A stretch of 64,000 nt of DNA from assembly GCA_963759175.1 (NCBI GenBank), contig CAVWXP010000007.1, forward strand, positions 186,001-250,000. Reading direction: 5' to 3'. The first letter of the stretch is position 1. Each line of letters begins with the position of its first letter. A model generated the notes under the pieces. It searched no databases. It was not told the origin of the DNA and worked only from the letters and a program-made list of their open reading frames with translations. A program made the translations under genes and the position numbers. Shown piece after piece: positions 1 to 8,507 of the stretch. The stretch is from SZUA-442 sp963759175 (GTDB lineage Bacteria > Actinomycetota > Acidimicrobiia > Spongiisociales > UBA5794).

Positions 1-150
1 CGGCGAGTACACCATCGAAACGGTGTATCCGGACAGGTCCTCGCGGATCGGTCGCTCGATCGCCTGTCCCGCAAACGCCGGTATGGCGAGGGCGAGCAGG
101 GCGACCACGACGAGCACCACGGTGACCGTACGTGTGTGGGTGCGTGCCAT
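1..150 (-). CDS. Secreted protein, N-terminal fragment (cut by window edge)
   Basis: Fifty codons run from an ATG at 150 to the window edge. A strong ribosome site (AGGAGG, five bases before the ATG) fixes the start. The product opens with a basic stretch (MARTHTRT), a hydrophobic core rich in Val, Leu and Ala, and a probable signal-peptidase site after AFA near residue 27; the mature part begins GQAIERPIREDLSGYT. It is therefore exported, but too little remains to name a family. It is transcribed away from the kinase fusion gene at 230-2023, which lies upstream on the same strand across an 80-base gap. Confidence 0.7.
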   Translation of the reverse strand, partial: MARTHTRTVTVVLVVVALLALAIPAFAGQAIERPIREDLSGYTVSMVYSP

Positions 151-229
151 GCGCACCTCCTTTCCTCCTCGAAGGATGCGACGGACACCTCAAGGGGAAC
201 CAAAGGGATCGGCTGAGGTTGCCCGGGCC

Positions 230-2023
230 TCAGTACGCGGTGGTACGGATCACGGGCTGAAAGAGCGCGGTGCGCTGGGCACAAGCCTCCGCGGCGACGC
301 ACTCGCCGCACCGGGGATCCTCCACTTCCACGCAGACCTTCCTGGCGTTGCTGAAGAAGAACCCGTCGACGGCGGCCTGAGTGAGTCCCGACTCCTCGAC
401 GAGTGACTGGATCGCGTCGTAGCAGGCAGCCCGGATCTCCTCCTCCTCGGCCTCGTCGACCCACCCCCGCCGTTCGACCCGCCGTCGTAGATCGTCATCG
501 AGGATCTCGACGCACCCGGTTCGCAGGCAGCTCCTCATCAGGTGGTAGTCGACGATGGGCGTGATGGATTCGGGATCACGCACGTCGAGGAATCGTTCAG
601 GACGGTTTGCGAGGATGATCGCCAGCAGGTTGGCTTTCTTGGCGAGTGGGTCCTCCCCGTAGCCAGGGAGGTTGGCGAGCCGTTGGAGGAGCGCAGCCGC
701 GGGCCGGTCCGCACGATTGGCCTCAGCGAGGATCGCCCCGAAGCCCCCAGATGTGGCGATGGCCTCTGCGTACCGCAGCTGGAGGACTCGATGCGTCTCG
801 ATCGACGGAACAGGGCACGAACCCGAATCGTCTGCGCAGATGGCATCGAAGAGCAGGGACTCGGATGCCGCGCGGGCAGGGTCGAGTATCGAGGGATCCT
901 TCGTGGCTGCGCGAGTGAAGGCCTGCCAGATGTAGTCCGATCCCTTGAAGCTGCGGCCACCGGCGGTGCCATACATCGGTTCTGACCATCCCTCGACGGA
1001 CGAGTTCCAGAACCCGTACTGGTGGAGGGTTGCCATGGCGAACATCTCCACGGCCCACGGCACCCCGCCCTGCGGGAACGGGAACCCGCAGAAGTCGAGG
1101 GATGCCTCCGTCGCCTCATCGGCGAGCATGGCCGCGACGCCTGCGATCCGTTCGGGGTCGCGCCGCACCCTCGGACCGACCGAGGCAGCCACTCGTGCGA
1201 CGAGCTCCGTCGAGCCGTAGCCGGAGAGGGCTGTTCGTGCGGCCTCGCCGGCCGACACGATCGGATCGGTCCCGCGCAACCATCCGGCGAGGTAGCCGCC
1301 GCAGAAAGCGTCGCCCGCCCCGGTCGGATCGACCACCGCCACCGTAGGCGCGAGATGGTGGCTGGCGTTCCCGCCATCATGGACGGTCGCTCCACGGCTG
1401 CCGTCGGTGACGACGAACACCGGCCGGGGCGGCGGCCCGTTGGGCAAGAGGTCGCTGAACTCCGCCGCATTGAGGAAGAGGATCTCGACCTCGCTCACGA
1501 GCGAGCGAGCAGCATCTCGATCCTCGTCGAGATCGGCGTGGAAGCTGCCGATTGACAGCGAGCCGGAGAAGCCACGCCTCCGGATGGCCTCAGCGAACTC
1601 GAGTTGGCGATGGGACGATGCACCGAGGGGACCGATGTGGACGTGACGAGCCTCGAGCCATGGGTAGGGCACGTCGTCAGCTTGCAGGGTGAGCTCGATC
1701 GACACGTCGGCATCGAGGTACACGGCGATCTGGAGGTCGTCGTAGGCGATGTGAAAGGACGCGATCGGGCCATCCCTGACGACGAGGCCCGCCCGTCGGA
1801 TGCCGCCCGGTCCGAATGCGGCCCCGATCTCCCGAGGGAGGTGGGTGGGAATCGCTGCCACCAGACCCACATCGATCCCGCCGGCACGAGCAGCCAACGC
1901 CGTGTTGAACCCGGCCCCACCCGGAGCGCGAACATCGCCTTCCGGGCCGACGAGCCGATCCATCGACGGGCATCCGACGACGACGAGTTCGGGTGTGGAG
2001 AAGGTGCGACCCACGGCGAGCAC
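230..2023 (-). CDS. PfkB-family kinase fused to a Qng1/EndoIII-like Fe-S glycosylase domain
   Basis: About 597 residues from a GTG at 2023; GTG at 2014 and an upstream ATG at 2071 are alternatives. Residues about 12-285 are a PfkB/ribokinase-type sugar or nucleoside kinase: GGAGFNTALAA near 35 and DPTGAGDAFCGG near 232-243, whose Asp in GAGD is the family's catalytic base. Residues about 310-597 form a second domain: a helical part with GFWNSSVEGW, then an LPGYG turn near 453, an Asp in PIVDYHLMR near 492 where DNA-glycosylase-fold enzymes carry their catalytic Asp, and four Cys near 564, 572, 575 and 581 spaced C-x7-C-x2-C-x5-C, like the Fe-S loop of endonuclease III. The segment around LAKKANLLAIIL also resembles the queuosine-5'-phosphate glycosylase family (DUF2419/Qng1). 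I infer phosphorylation of a nucleoside followed by base release; the substrate is unknown. Confidence 0.72.
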   Translation of the reverse strand: MLAVGRTFSTPELVVVGCPSMDRLVGPEGDVRAPGGAGFNTALAARAGGIDVGLVAAIPTHLPREIGAAFGPGGIRRAGLVVRDGPIASFHIAYDDLQIAVYLDADVSIELTLQADDVPYPWLEARHVHIGPLGASSHRQLEFAEAIRRRGFSGSLSIGSFHADLDEDRDAARSLVSEVEILFLNAAEFSDLLPNGPPPRPVFVVTDGSRGATVHDGGNASHHLAPTVAVVDPTGAGDAFCGGYLAGWLRGTDPIVSAGEAARTALSGYGSTELVARVAASVGPRVRRDPERIAGVAAMLADEATEASLDFCGFPFPQGGVPWAVEMFAMATLHQYGFWNSSVEGWSEPMYGTAGGRSFKGSDYIWQAFTRAATKDPSILDPARAASESLLFDAICADDSGSCPVPSIETHRVLQLRYAEAIATSGGFGAILAEANRADRPAAALLQRLANLPGYGEDPLAKKANLLAIILANRPERFLDVRDPESITPIVDYHLMRSCLRTGCVEILDDDLRRRVERRGWVDEAEEEEIRAACYDAIQSLVEESGLTQAAVDGFFFSNARKVCVEVEDPRCGECVAAEACAQRTALFQPVIRTTAY

Positions 2024-2086
2024 GTTACTCGTACGCCGGTCCCGGTCCGTTCGAATAGGATCGCACCACACGGACGAGGGGGGACA

Positions 2087-3928
2087 GTGGGTCGTCGGTC
2101 ACGAAGGGCGCTCGGTGCATCGCTGCTCCTGCTCATCGTCGCTCTGCTCGTGTCGGCTTGCACCGGAGGCGGAACAGAGACCACTTCGACGGCGATCGCC
2201 TCGACGTCGACCACCACAGTGGCCCCGGACACGACGACGACCACGACGACCACCGCCCCCGAAGCGACACCAGCGGAGATCGACCTATCGCCCGGACTCA
2301 TGGTCTTCGGAGCCGTCCCGCCGCAGCCGTCGTGGGAAGTCGGCAACATCTACTTCCCTGATGGGTCGACCGACTACTGGAACCTCTTCACCGAAAGCGC
2401 TGCGTGGGAGGAGGCACGGTCCAACATCGGGGCGTTCAAGATCCACAGCTGGATGGCCAGGGTCTTCTTCTCCGACGAGCAGATCATCACGCTCACCGAC
2501 TACCTCGACAGCCACGGCATCCCACTCATGGTCGAGGCCGAGCCACTCACCCCGCCGACCACCTGTCGGCACACCGAGTCCTTCGAGGGTCCGTACGAAC
2601 TCGAGGGCGCTCGGCGCATCAAAGCACTCGGGGGCACCATCGGCGCCGTGGTCATCGAGCAGCCGTATACCTACGGGTACAAGAACGACGGGCCTGGCTC
2701 GTGCCAATACCCGCTCGAGCGAGTCATCGACGAGGTCGTCGCCTGGGTGGAGGACATGCGCGAGATCTTCCCCGGTGTCCCGGTGGGGAGCATCGAGGGA
2801 GTGTGGCAGTCGCCGGCCACGACGCCCGAGGACATGGCGACCTGGCTCGACGCCTACGAGGCGGCGATGGGTGAACCGTTCGCCTTCCTCCACATGGACG
2901 TCGACTGGCGACGGAGCGACTGGACGGACATCGTGCGTGGCATCGAGGAGGTCGCCGAAGCCAGGGGGGTGCCCTTCGGGCTCCTCTACAACGGCACCTT
3001 CGCCGACACCGACAGCGACGGCTGGATCCAGCAAGCCATCGAGCGGGTCGCAGAGTACGAGCAGGCCGCCGGTGGGACACCCGACCACGTCGTCTTCCAG
3101 TCGTGGGAGGACTGGCCAGACACGGTGCTGCCGGAGACCTCGACCTCGGCATTCACCCACCTCGTCAACCGGTATCACGGCACGCGGACAGCGCTGACCG
3201 ATCCAGCCATCGCCGAATCAGACGGGCAGCGGGTCATCGAGGGCATCGTCACGGACGCGTCGACGGGCATCGGCTTGGCGGGTCTGCCAGTGACGGTGTC
3301 GGCCACACCGATGACCGGCATGATCCAGGATGTGACGATCACCGGCGAGGTTCCGGCTGGTGTGAAGGAAGCGCTCATCCTGCTGCGCGTCAACGCCGAG
3401 GACGCCGGGCCTGGCACCCTCGATGCCGAGATCTCCACGATCAGCTTCACCGAGGCGGACGACAGCACCAATCTCGTGCCCAACGGCGACATCTCGGGTG
3501 GTTCGAACTGGGAGGTCTACAACACCCGAGGCGATGTCCGTTTCGGCACGGGGACTGACGGTGAATCCGCCATGATCCTCGACGCCGAGGAGGGACAGAC
3601 GATCCTGATCGACGGCGGCCGCTTCCCGACCACCCCCGGTGCGACCTACGAATTCACGGTCCGGATGCGCTCGACGTGGAACCCGGGAGCACCTGCTGCG
3701 GGCTACGTCGGCATCGCCTTCTTCAAAGGCGGCACCGAGGTGGAGCGTCGAATCGTCCGCATCGAACCGATCCCTTTCGTCACCGGGACAGCCACCACCG
3801 ACGGAGGGGGTCACTACGCGGTCACCCTCGACGGCGCCGCGCCCGATTCGGTGTATCTGGTGACGGCACATACCCCCGGCGACCTCAGCACGTGGCCGTC
3901 GAAGGTGACGACGATCGTCGGCGGCTGA
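2087..3928 (+). CDS. Lipoprotein with putative glycoside-hydrolase-like barrel and C-terminal binding modules
   Basis: 613 residues from a GTG at 2087. A basic N-terminus, a Leu/Val-rich core and the lipobox LVSAC (Cys near residue 25) mark a lipid-anchored exported protein. A Thr-rich linker follows to about residue 60. Residues about 65-370 look like a single catalytic-type domain: conserved-looking pieces are KIHSWMARVFF, VVIEQPYTYGY, GSIEGVWQSP, LHMDVDW and VVFQSWEDWP, with Trp and acidic residues at strand ends as in TIM-barrel glycosidases. Residues about 385-613 contain two beta-rich modules, one starting NLVPNGDISGG like a carbohydrate-binding module and a short Ig/carboxypeptidase-regulatory-like tail. 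The family is not recognised for certain. It is divergent from the kinase fusion, with only 63 bases between the two starts. Confidence 0.65.
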   Translation: MGRRSRRALGASLLLLIVALLVSACTGGGTETTSTAIASTSTTTVAPDTTTTTTTTAPEATPAEIDLSPGLMVFGAVPPQPSWEVGNIYFPDGSTDYWNLFTESAAWEEARSNIGAFKIHSWMARVFFSDEQIITLTDYLDSHGIPLMVEAEPLTPPTTCRHTESFEGPYELEGARRIKALGGTIGAVVIEQPYTYGYKNDGPGSCQYPLERVIDEVVAWVEDMREIFPGVPVGSIEGVWQSPATTPEDMATWLDAYEAAMGEPFAFLHMDVDWRRSDWTDIVRGIEEVAEARGVPFGLLYNGTFADTDSDGWIQQAIERVAEYEQAAGGTPDHVVFQSWEDWPDTVLPETSTSAFTHLVNRYHGTRTALTDPAIAESDGQRVIEGIVTDASTGIGLAGLPVTVSATPMTGMIQDVTITGEVPAGVKEALILLRVNAEDAGPGTLDAEISTISFTEADDSTNLVPNGDISGGSNWEVYNTRGDVRFGTGTDGESAMILDAEEGQTILIDGGRFPTTPGATYEFTVRMRSTWNPGAPAAGYVGIAFFKGGTEVERRIVRIEPIPFVTGTATTDGGGHYAVTLDGAAPDSVYLVTAHTPGDLSTWPSKVTTIVGG

Positions 3929-3957
3929 CCCTCTGACACCCACGATGCTTCGAGCGT

Positions 3958-4000
3958 TCGGGTATCCGGACGACGTTGGGCACTGTCGGCTCGACATCAC
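3958..4000. repeat. Imperfect direct repeat, copy 1 (flanks cupin gene)
   Basis: TTCGGGTATCCGGAC followed by CGTTGGGCACTGTCGGCTCGA. A related sequence stands at about 4590-4636 on the other side of the cupin gene. The two copies differ by substitutions and small gaps. No function can be read from them. Confidence 0.4.
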
Positions 4001-4019
4001 CACCCGACGCCAGGCCCGA

Positions 4020-4499
4020 TCAGAGGGGGTGTGACTCGGCCAGCGGTGGACCGACGACGTCCATCCAGTTCCTCTCGGCGATCTCCCGATAGCGGTCGGG
4101 ATCGACCGGTCCCGACGGGAGGAGGGCGTGCTCTTCGAAGAAACGCTCCATGCCCGAGGGGGTGAACATGACCAGAATCCTCGAGGGCCGGTCTTCGAGG
4201 TTCTGGAAACAGTGTGCCGTGCCTCGGGGCACGAACACGAAGGCACCCTCGGGAGCCTCGACGATGCGGTCGTCGGCAATGAAGCGGAAACTCCCGTCGA
4301 GGACGTACCACATCTCATCCTCACGTCGATGGATGTGCCTCGGCGGACCCTGCTTCGCACCGATGACGTTCTCGAGGAACGTGAATGTCCCACCCGTGTT
4401 ACCGGTGTGGGCAGTGATCGTCGTGGGGCCACCAGCCGGACCCTGGATCAACCTGCCCTCACCCCGTGGGACGACGAATGCTTCGACGGTACGGGACAT
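4020..4499 (-). CDS. Cupin-domain protein
   Basis: 159 residues; AGGAGG seven bases before the ATG supports the start. A single cupin barrel covers about residues 40-120. The first motif is present as PRHIHRREDEMWYVLDG, giving the His-x-His...Glu metal ligands, and the second as VPRGTAHCFQN with the fourth ligand His. This matches the small quercetin-dioxygenase-like cupins, which bind a divalent metal in the cytoplasm; no substrate can be deduced. It stands alone on its strand between the lipoprotein gene and the SLH gene, flanked by a pair of imperfect repeats. Confidence 0.8.
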   Translation of the reverse strand: MSRTVEAFVVPRGEGRLIQGPAGGPTTITAHTGNTGGTFTFLENVIGAKQGPPRHIHRREDEMWYVLDGSFRFIADDRIVEAPEGAFVFVPRGTAHCFQNLEDRPSRILVMFTPSGMERFFEEHALLPSGPVDPDRYREIAERNWMDVVGPPLAESHPL

Positions 4500-4835
4500 G
4501 GCGACCTCCTGGGTCCGGCGTTCTCCGGGATGGTCGACGCCGAGATCAGCGTACTTACATCCCTCTCACCGTGACGGACTCAGGTTGTGGTTCGGGTATC
4601 CAGACTGACACGTTGGACGCACAGTCGGCTCGAGATCGCCGAGAACGTAGGCGCCGCACGGCAAACCCTGTAGCAACCGCGACAGAAACGACGACTGAGA
4701 CCACGATCGGACTGACCGAGGCGGGACCCCTTCAACCACCAAACGCAGTTGAGGGTAGACGCAGAGTGGTTTCTTGCCTAACCTGCCCCCGGGCACGGTC
4801 AGGAAGGCTCCATCCAAACACGAGATGGAGGATGC
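4500..4835. other. Intergenic stretch with repeat copy 2 and SLH gene leader
   Basis: No convincing gene. It holds the divergent control regions of the cupin gene and the SLH gene and, at about 4590-4636, the second copy of the imperfect direct repeat (TTCGGGTATCCAGAC ... CAGTCGGCTCGA). The SLH gene's ribosome site TGGAGG lies at 4826-4831. Confidence 0.45.
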
Positions 4836-7016
4836 ATGGTGCGCACAACGATGAGGGTCTCCATCGTGGTCGCCGCAGTGACAGCTGCCTTGACCATCGG
4901 AACAGGAACTGCTGTCGCCGGCCTCGGCTCATTCAACGACGACGACGGCAATCCCCACGAGTCAGCCATCGAGTCAATCGCCGAGGCTGGGATCACCAAG
5001 GGCTGCAACCCCCCCGCCAACGATCGCTTCTGCCCCGACGGTGTCGTGACGCGGGGCCAGATCGCAGCATTCCTCGTCCGTGCGATCGACCTCAGGTCAT
5101 AGGATCCAAGGACTTCACCGATGACAACGGATCTGTCTTCGAAGCCGACATCGAGAAGCTCGCCGCCGCAGGCATCACCAAAGGATGCAACCCACCGACC
5201 AACACCCGCTTCTGCCCCGAATCCAAGGTGACGCGGGGCCAGATCGCAGCATTCCTCGTCCGTGCACTCGACCTCAAGTCATCAGGATCCAAGGACTTCA
5301 CCGATCACACGGATCCGTCTTCGAAGCCGACATCGAGAAGCTCGCCGCCGCAGGCATCACCAAAGGATGCAATCCCCCTGCCAACACCCGCTTCTGCCCC
5401 AACGACCCTGTCACTCGAGCGCAGATGGCGACGTTCCTCATGCCGCGGTCTCGGCCTCGATCCCGTGGCCGTTGGACCGCCGCCCGGCCCACCTGCGGAA
5501 GACGATGCCGCCCTGGGGCACGGTTCCACGTCCAGCGCACGGACACATCACCGACAGACCCCTACTTCACGACATGGGCTATTGGCCCCGATCGTTCGGC
5601 TCCGGCCTCGACATCAACCCGGTTCCCGGCAACGACAACTGGCAGGTGGATCGTGTCGACGATGCGGGAGCGTATGAGGGGTGGGATGCCCTGTCGCCTG
5701 CGAACTCGTGGGGCTTCAACTCGTACGGTCCCGACAACGATTGGATGAACTTCACGCTGAACCGCCCGGCCCGCGTCGCTGTCGTGTGGCGCGACGACGC
5801 ATCACGGCCGTCGTGGCTTCGCAACGGTTGGGTCCAAGGGTCAACCGTGCAGATCGACGGTCGATACGCACCGGTCTACGAGAGATCCTTTCCCGCCGGG
5901 CCGGTGAAACTCGGAACGGTGGAAGCGACGGGCAAGGGACGCACCATGTACCTGATCCTCGTCGCCGAGGGCAACGGCGAACCGACACCGACGCCCCCGG
6001 TGCCTGCGGGCAAGGCGTACCCCGTTCCCGGTACGGCGTGTCCCGACTGGGTCCACGGCCGCCACACGACCGCGGGACCGGACGGTGCCACATACCAGAC
6101 CTGGCACCCCCAATGGGACCCGGTGTACTGGTGCTCGTTCGGCCACGACCATGGCTCGAGTCCTTCGCTGATTCCTGGCAATCCGATGGTCCCGTATGGC
6201 TACGTCGCGGACAAGGTCCCCCAGGATGAACCCAACATGGGATTCAAGGAGTTCATCTTCCAGGATCTGAGCAAGAAGCACTGGGTACGGTTCGTCATCC
6301 ACGCGGGGACGTCGAGCGGCCGCCGTGTCTGTGCACAACTCCACACCCTCTATGTACAGGTCTACGACAACGCCGGCAAGGAACTCATGAATGTGGGATT
6401 CAAGGCCGACTATGGCGCCGCCATTTCGACGGACGGGCCCGTTCTCACGCCATCGAACTGTGGCTACTCGATGCCAGCCCTCCGCAACGCCATCGGCGAC
6501 GACCGTGAGCGTTCCATCAACGTCGGTTCCGACTCGCGCAACTACGAACGTTGGGACTCGATGGACGACACGACCCAGACACTCAACCTCGGCTTCGGAT
6601 CATTCGAGCCCTCGTTCGACATCCGCAATCCGATGTCCCACTGCACGAACCTCACGTGCAACTCCGTCGTCAAACGCGATCCGGAGTTCGACAACGCGAC
6701 CCGTCGCACCATCGGCATGTCGGCATGGCGGACACCGCTGACGTTCTCCATCGCACGTGCTCTGGCAAGCGGCGAGTTCTTCACGGATCCCTACGGCAAC
6801 GGCCTCGTGTCCAAGAGCGCATCGAATGCGACGCGCCAGTACATCGATCCTGCTGTTGCTGCGGTCGACTTCCTGATCGACCCGGGGATCAACTTCATCG
6901 AATGCGTCGCTGCAGACCCGTGGACGTTCGACTACCAGTGCTTCCAGCTCGGCGACGGCGACCACCTGCCGCCGGTACCCGACATGAACATCCAGTACGC
7001 GATCAAGAACAACTGA
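4836..7016 (+). pseudogene. SLH-repeat cell-surface protein, broken by four compensating indels
   Basis: ATG at 4836 with TGGAGG five bases upstream. Residues 1-30 form a signal peptide ending AVAG. Three SLH repeats follow (AGITKGCNPP ... FCP ... VTRGQIAAFLVRA), then a large extracellular domain of unknown type with many Trp and several Cys, ending YAIKNN. SLH repeats bind secondary cell-wall polymers and hold a protein at the surface. The reading frame breaks after repeat 1 (a C is missing between 5100 and 5101, creating TAG), early in repeat 3 (one base missing near 5305-5310), after repeat 3 (extra C at 5443-5444) and in a GGGG run at 5515-5518. The four changes sum to zero, so start and body share a frame and the restored product is about 726 residues. 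It is either an error-laden stretch of assembly or a decayed gene. Confidence 0.75.
4930..5445 (+). repeat. Three tandem SLH-coding repeats (about 170-180 bp each)
   Basis: Repeat units begin near 4930, 5101 and 5283. Units 2 and 3 are nearly identical over their first 100 bases (AGGATCCAAGGACTTCACCG, then GACATCGAGAAGCTCGCCGC); unit 1 is more diverged. Units 1 and 2 share the segment coding VTRGQIAAFLVRA. Such near-identical direct repeats are prone to recombination and to assembly errors. Confidence 0.75.
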
Positions 7017-7058
7017 ATCGCAGGAGGGGTCGAACGGCGTCGGGTGACGCGACAGGTG

Positions 7059-7133
7059 TGGAGCCGGAGGGGGGATTTGAACCCCCGACCTACGCATTAC
7101 GAGTGCGTTGCTCTACCCCTGAGCTACCCCGGC
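7059..7133 (-). tRNA. tRNA-Thr (anticodon CGT)
   Basis: On the minus strand the gene starts GCCGGGG and ends CTCCGGC-T with an encoded CCA (7059-7061). The anticodon arm ACGCA-CTCGTAA-TGCGT places CGT at the anticodon, reading ACG (Thr). D-arm GCTC...GAGC and T-arm GGGGGTTCAAATCCCCC are complete. Acceptor pairing has one G-T pair. Confidence 0.95.
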
Positions 7134-7195
7134 GTGGGAGTGGCGAGGATACCAAGCATCGCCTCCAAGCATCGTCCCCGAGGGAGTTCCGACCC

Positions 7196-8416
7196 TCATG
7201 GTGGGGCTCGGAGTCCGAGGTCGGCGCGGCCGCCCTCGTGGACCGCGGTGTGATGCCGCCGGCACAGCAGGACCATGTTGTCGAGGGATGTCGGACCGCC
7301 ATCTGCCCAATGGATCACATGGTGGGCATCGGTCCATCCGACACCGCGACCACATCCGCGCCACACACACCCGCCATCGCGTAGGTCGAGGGCGCGGCGG
7401 ATCGCCGGCGTCACCGTGCGGACGGATCGCCCGACATCGAGGGGCTGGCTGTCGGCATCCATCACGATCCGCACCACATCGGCATCGCAGGCCAACCGCC
7501 GGATGGTCTCCGGTGTGACGGATGCGTCATCGATCTCTGGCAGCCTGCCATCCGCCGCACCCGTCAGGTGATCCAGATCGACGGTGACGGCGAGGTGCGG
7601 CTTCATGCCACCTGACGTACCGACACTCGGGTCGTGGTCGAGACCGAAGTGACAGATGTCGACGAGGGCGTCGGCCGTTCGTTGGCCATGGGTGCGGGTG
7701 TCGGTGGGATCGAGGAGCCCCGGATCAGCATGGGCTGCGAGTGCCGTGGAGACCGTGGATCCGGAGATGGGATCGAGGAGGCCCTCGAGGTGCCACATGC
7801 CGTCGAACGTCTGATGGATGCCGACCCGCCGTTGCGCCCGCTGACGCTCGATGTCGCCGGTGACGCAATCTCCATCGACCTGCTGGCGCCAGTACCCCAC
7901 TGCCCTGCGGAGATCGCGTGCATCGAGGGTGGCAGCCGCATCGGCGAAGGTCTGCTCATGAAGGGGGAACGCCTCCCGATTCCCCCTCCACGTCGAAGCG
8001 AGCAGATCGAGGCTCGCCACCGGGATGTCTCCGGCGAGCGCCCGCTCCGCCACGGCGGGCAGGGATCGCAGTGCCCGGGCCGTCGTGACCGTCCTCGAGG
8101 CCTCGGCAGGGGTCTTCCTGCAGAAGCGGCTCAGCCATTGCTTGGTGCCCAGGGCGTATCGACGCTCGGGTATCTGGCGCTCGTCGATGGCACCAACCAC
8201 GTGGGCGAGCGCCGCGCCGACGGCTCGCATGTGACGCTGGAGATCGACGGCGAGCTGTTCGAGTTCCGCGTCGCCCATCGCGCCGAGGTGATCGGGAGCA
8301 GACTCCGTGCCGAGGATGCACCCCGATGGCCGGTGATCGAGCGTTTCGGCGAGCCCGCCACCGGTCGGGTTCAGTACGTCCCACGGTTCGAGGAGTGCGG
8401 TGATGTGACCTTCCAT
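7196..8416 (-). CDS. HNH endonuclease, DUF222 / 13E12-repeat family
   Basis: About 406 residues from the ATG at 8416 (MEGHITALLEPW); an in-frame ATG 57 bases upstream is less likely. The bulk is the DUF222 domain, mainly helical, with KQWLSRFCRKTPAEA and the conserved WHLEGLLDP region. The C-terminus has the HNH nuclease motif: GGCVWRGCGRGVGWTDAHHV, then HWADGGPTSLDNMVLLCRRHH, which supplies the His, Asn and His set and Cys pairs for zinc. Members occur in many copies in Actinobacteria and are thought to be selfish or mobile-associated nucleases. It lies next to tRNA-Thr, 62 bases away. Confidence 0.85.
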   Translation of the reverse strand: MEGHITALLEPWDVLNPTGGGLAETLDHRPSGCILGTESAPDHLGAMGDAELEQLAVDLQRHMRAVGAALAHVVGAIDERQIPERRYALGTKQWLSRFCRKTPAEASRTVTTARALRSLPAVAERALAGDIPVASLDLLASTWRGNREAFPLHEQTFADAAATLDARDLRRAVGYWRQQVDGDCVTGDIERQRAQRRVGIHQTFDGMWHLEGLLDPISGSTVSTALAAHADPGLLDPTDTRTHGQRTADALVDICHFGLDHDPSVGTSGGMKPHLAVTVDLDHLTGAADGRLPEIDDASVTPETIRRLACDADVVRIVMDADSQPLDVGRSVRTVTPAIRRALDLRDGGCVWRGCGRGVGWTDAHHVIHWADGGPTSLDNMVLLCRRHHTAVHEGGRADLGLRAPP

Positions 8417-8507
8417 GTATGGACGATATCTCGCGGGTATGACACGAAACACATGGTTGACACCAAGAACCATGAATTGCCGAGAACTCGAACCCGGCCG
8501 CCGGCGG

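Noticed and set aside
230..1555. Several long open frames on both strands over the kinase fusion gene
   Set aside because: They are shadows of the GC-rich coding frame: Arg/Pro/Ser-rich composition, no ribosome sites and no recognisable motifs.
4930..5445. Tandem repeats as a CRISPR array
   Set aside because: Units are about 175 bp and code for SLH domains; no short repeats with unique spacers occur anywhere in the window.
7059..7133. tRNA-Thr as the attachment site of the 27-34 kb element
   Set aside because: The element's repeats match the pilin gene, not the tRNA, and lie 20 kb away.
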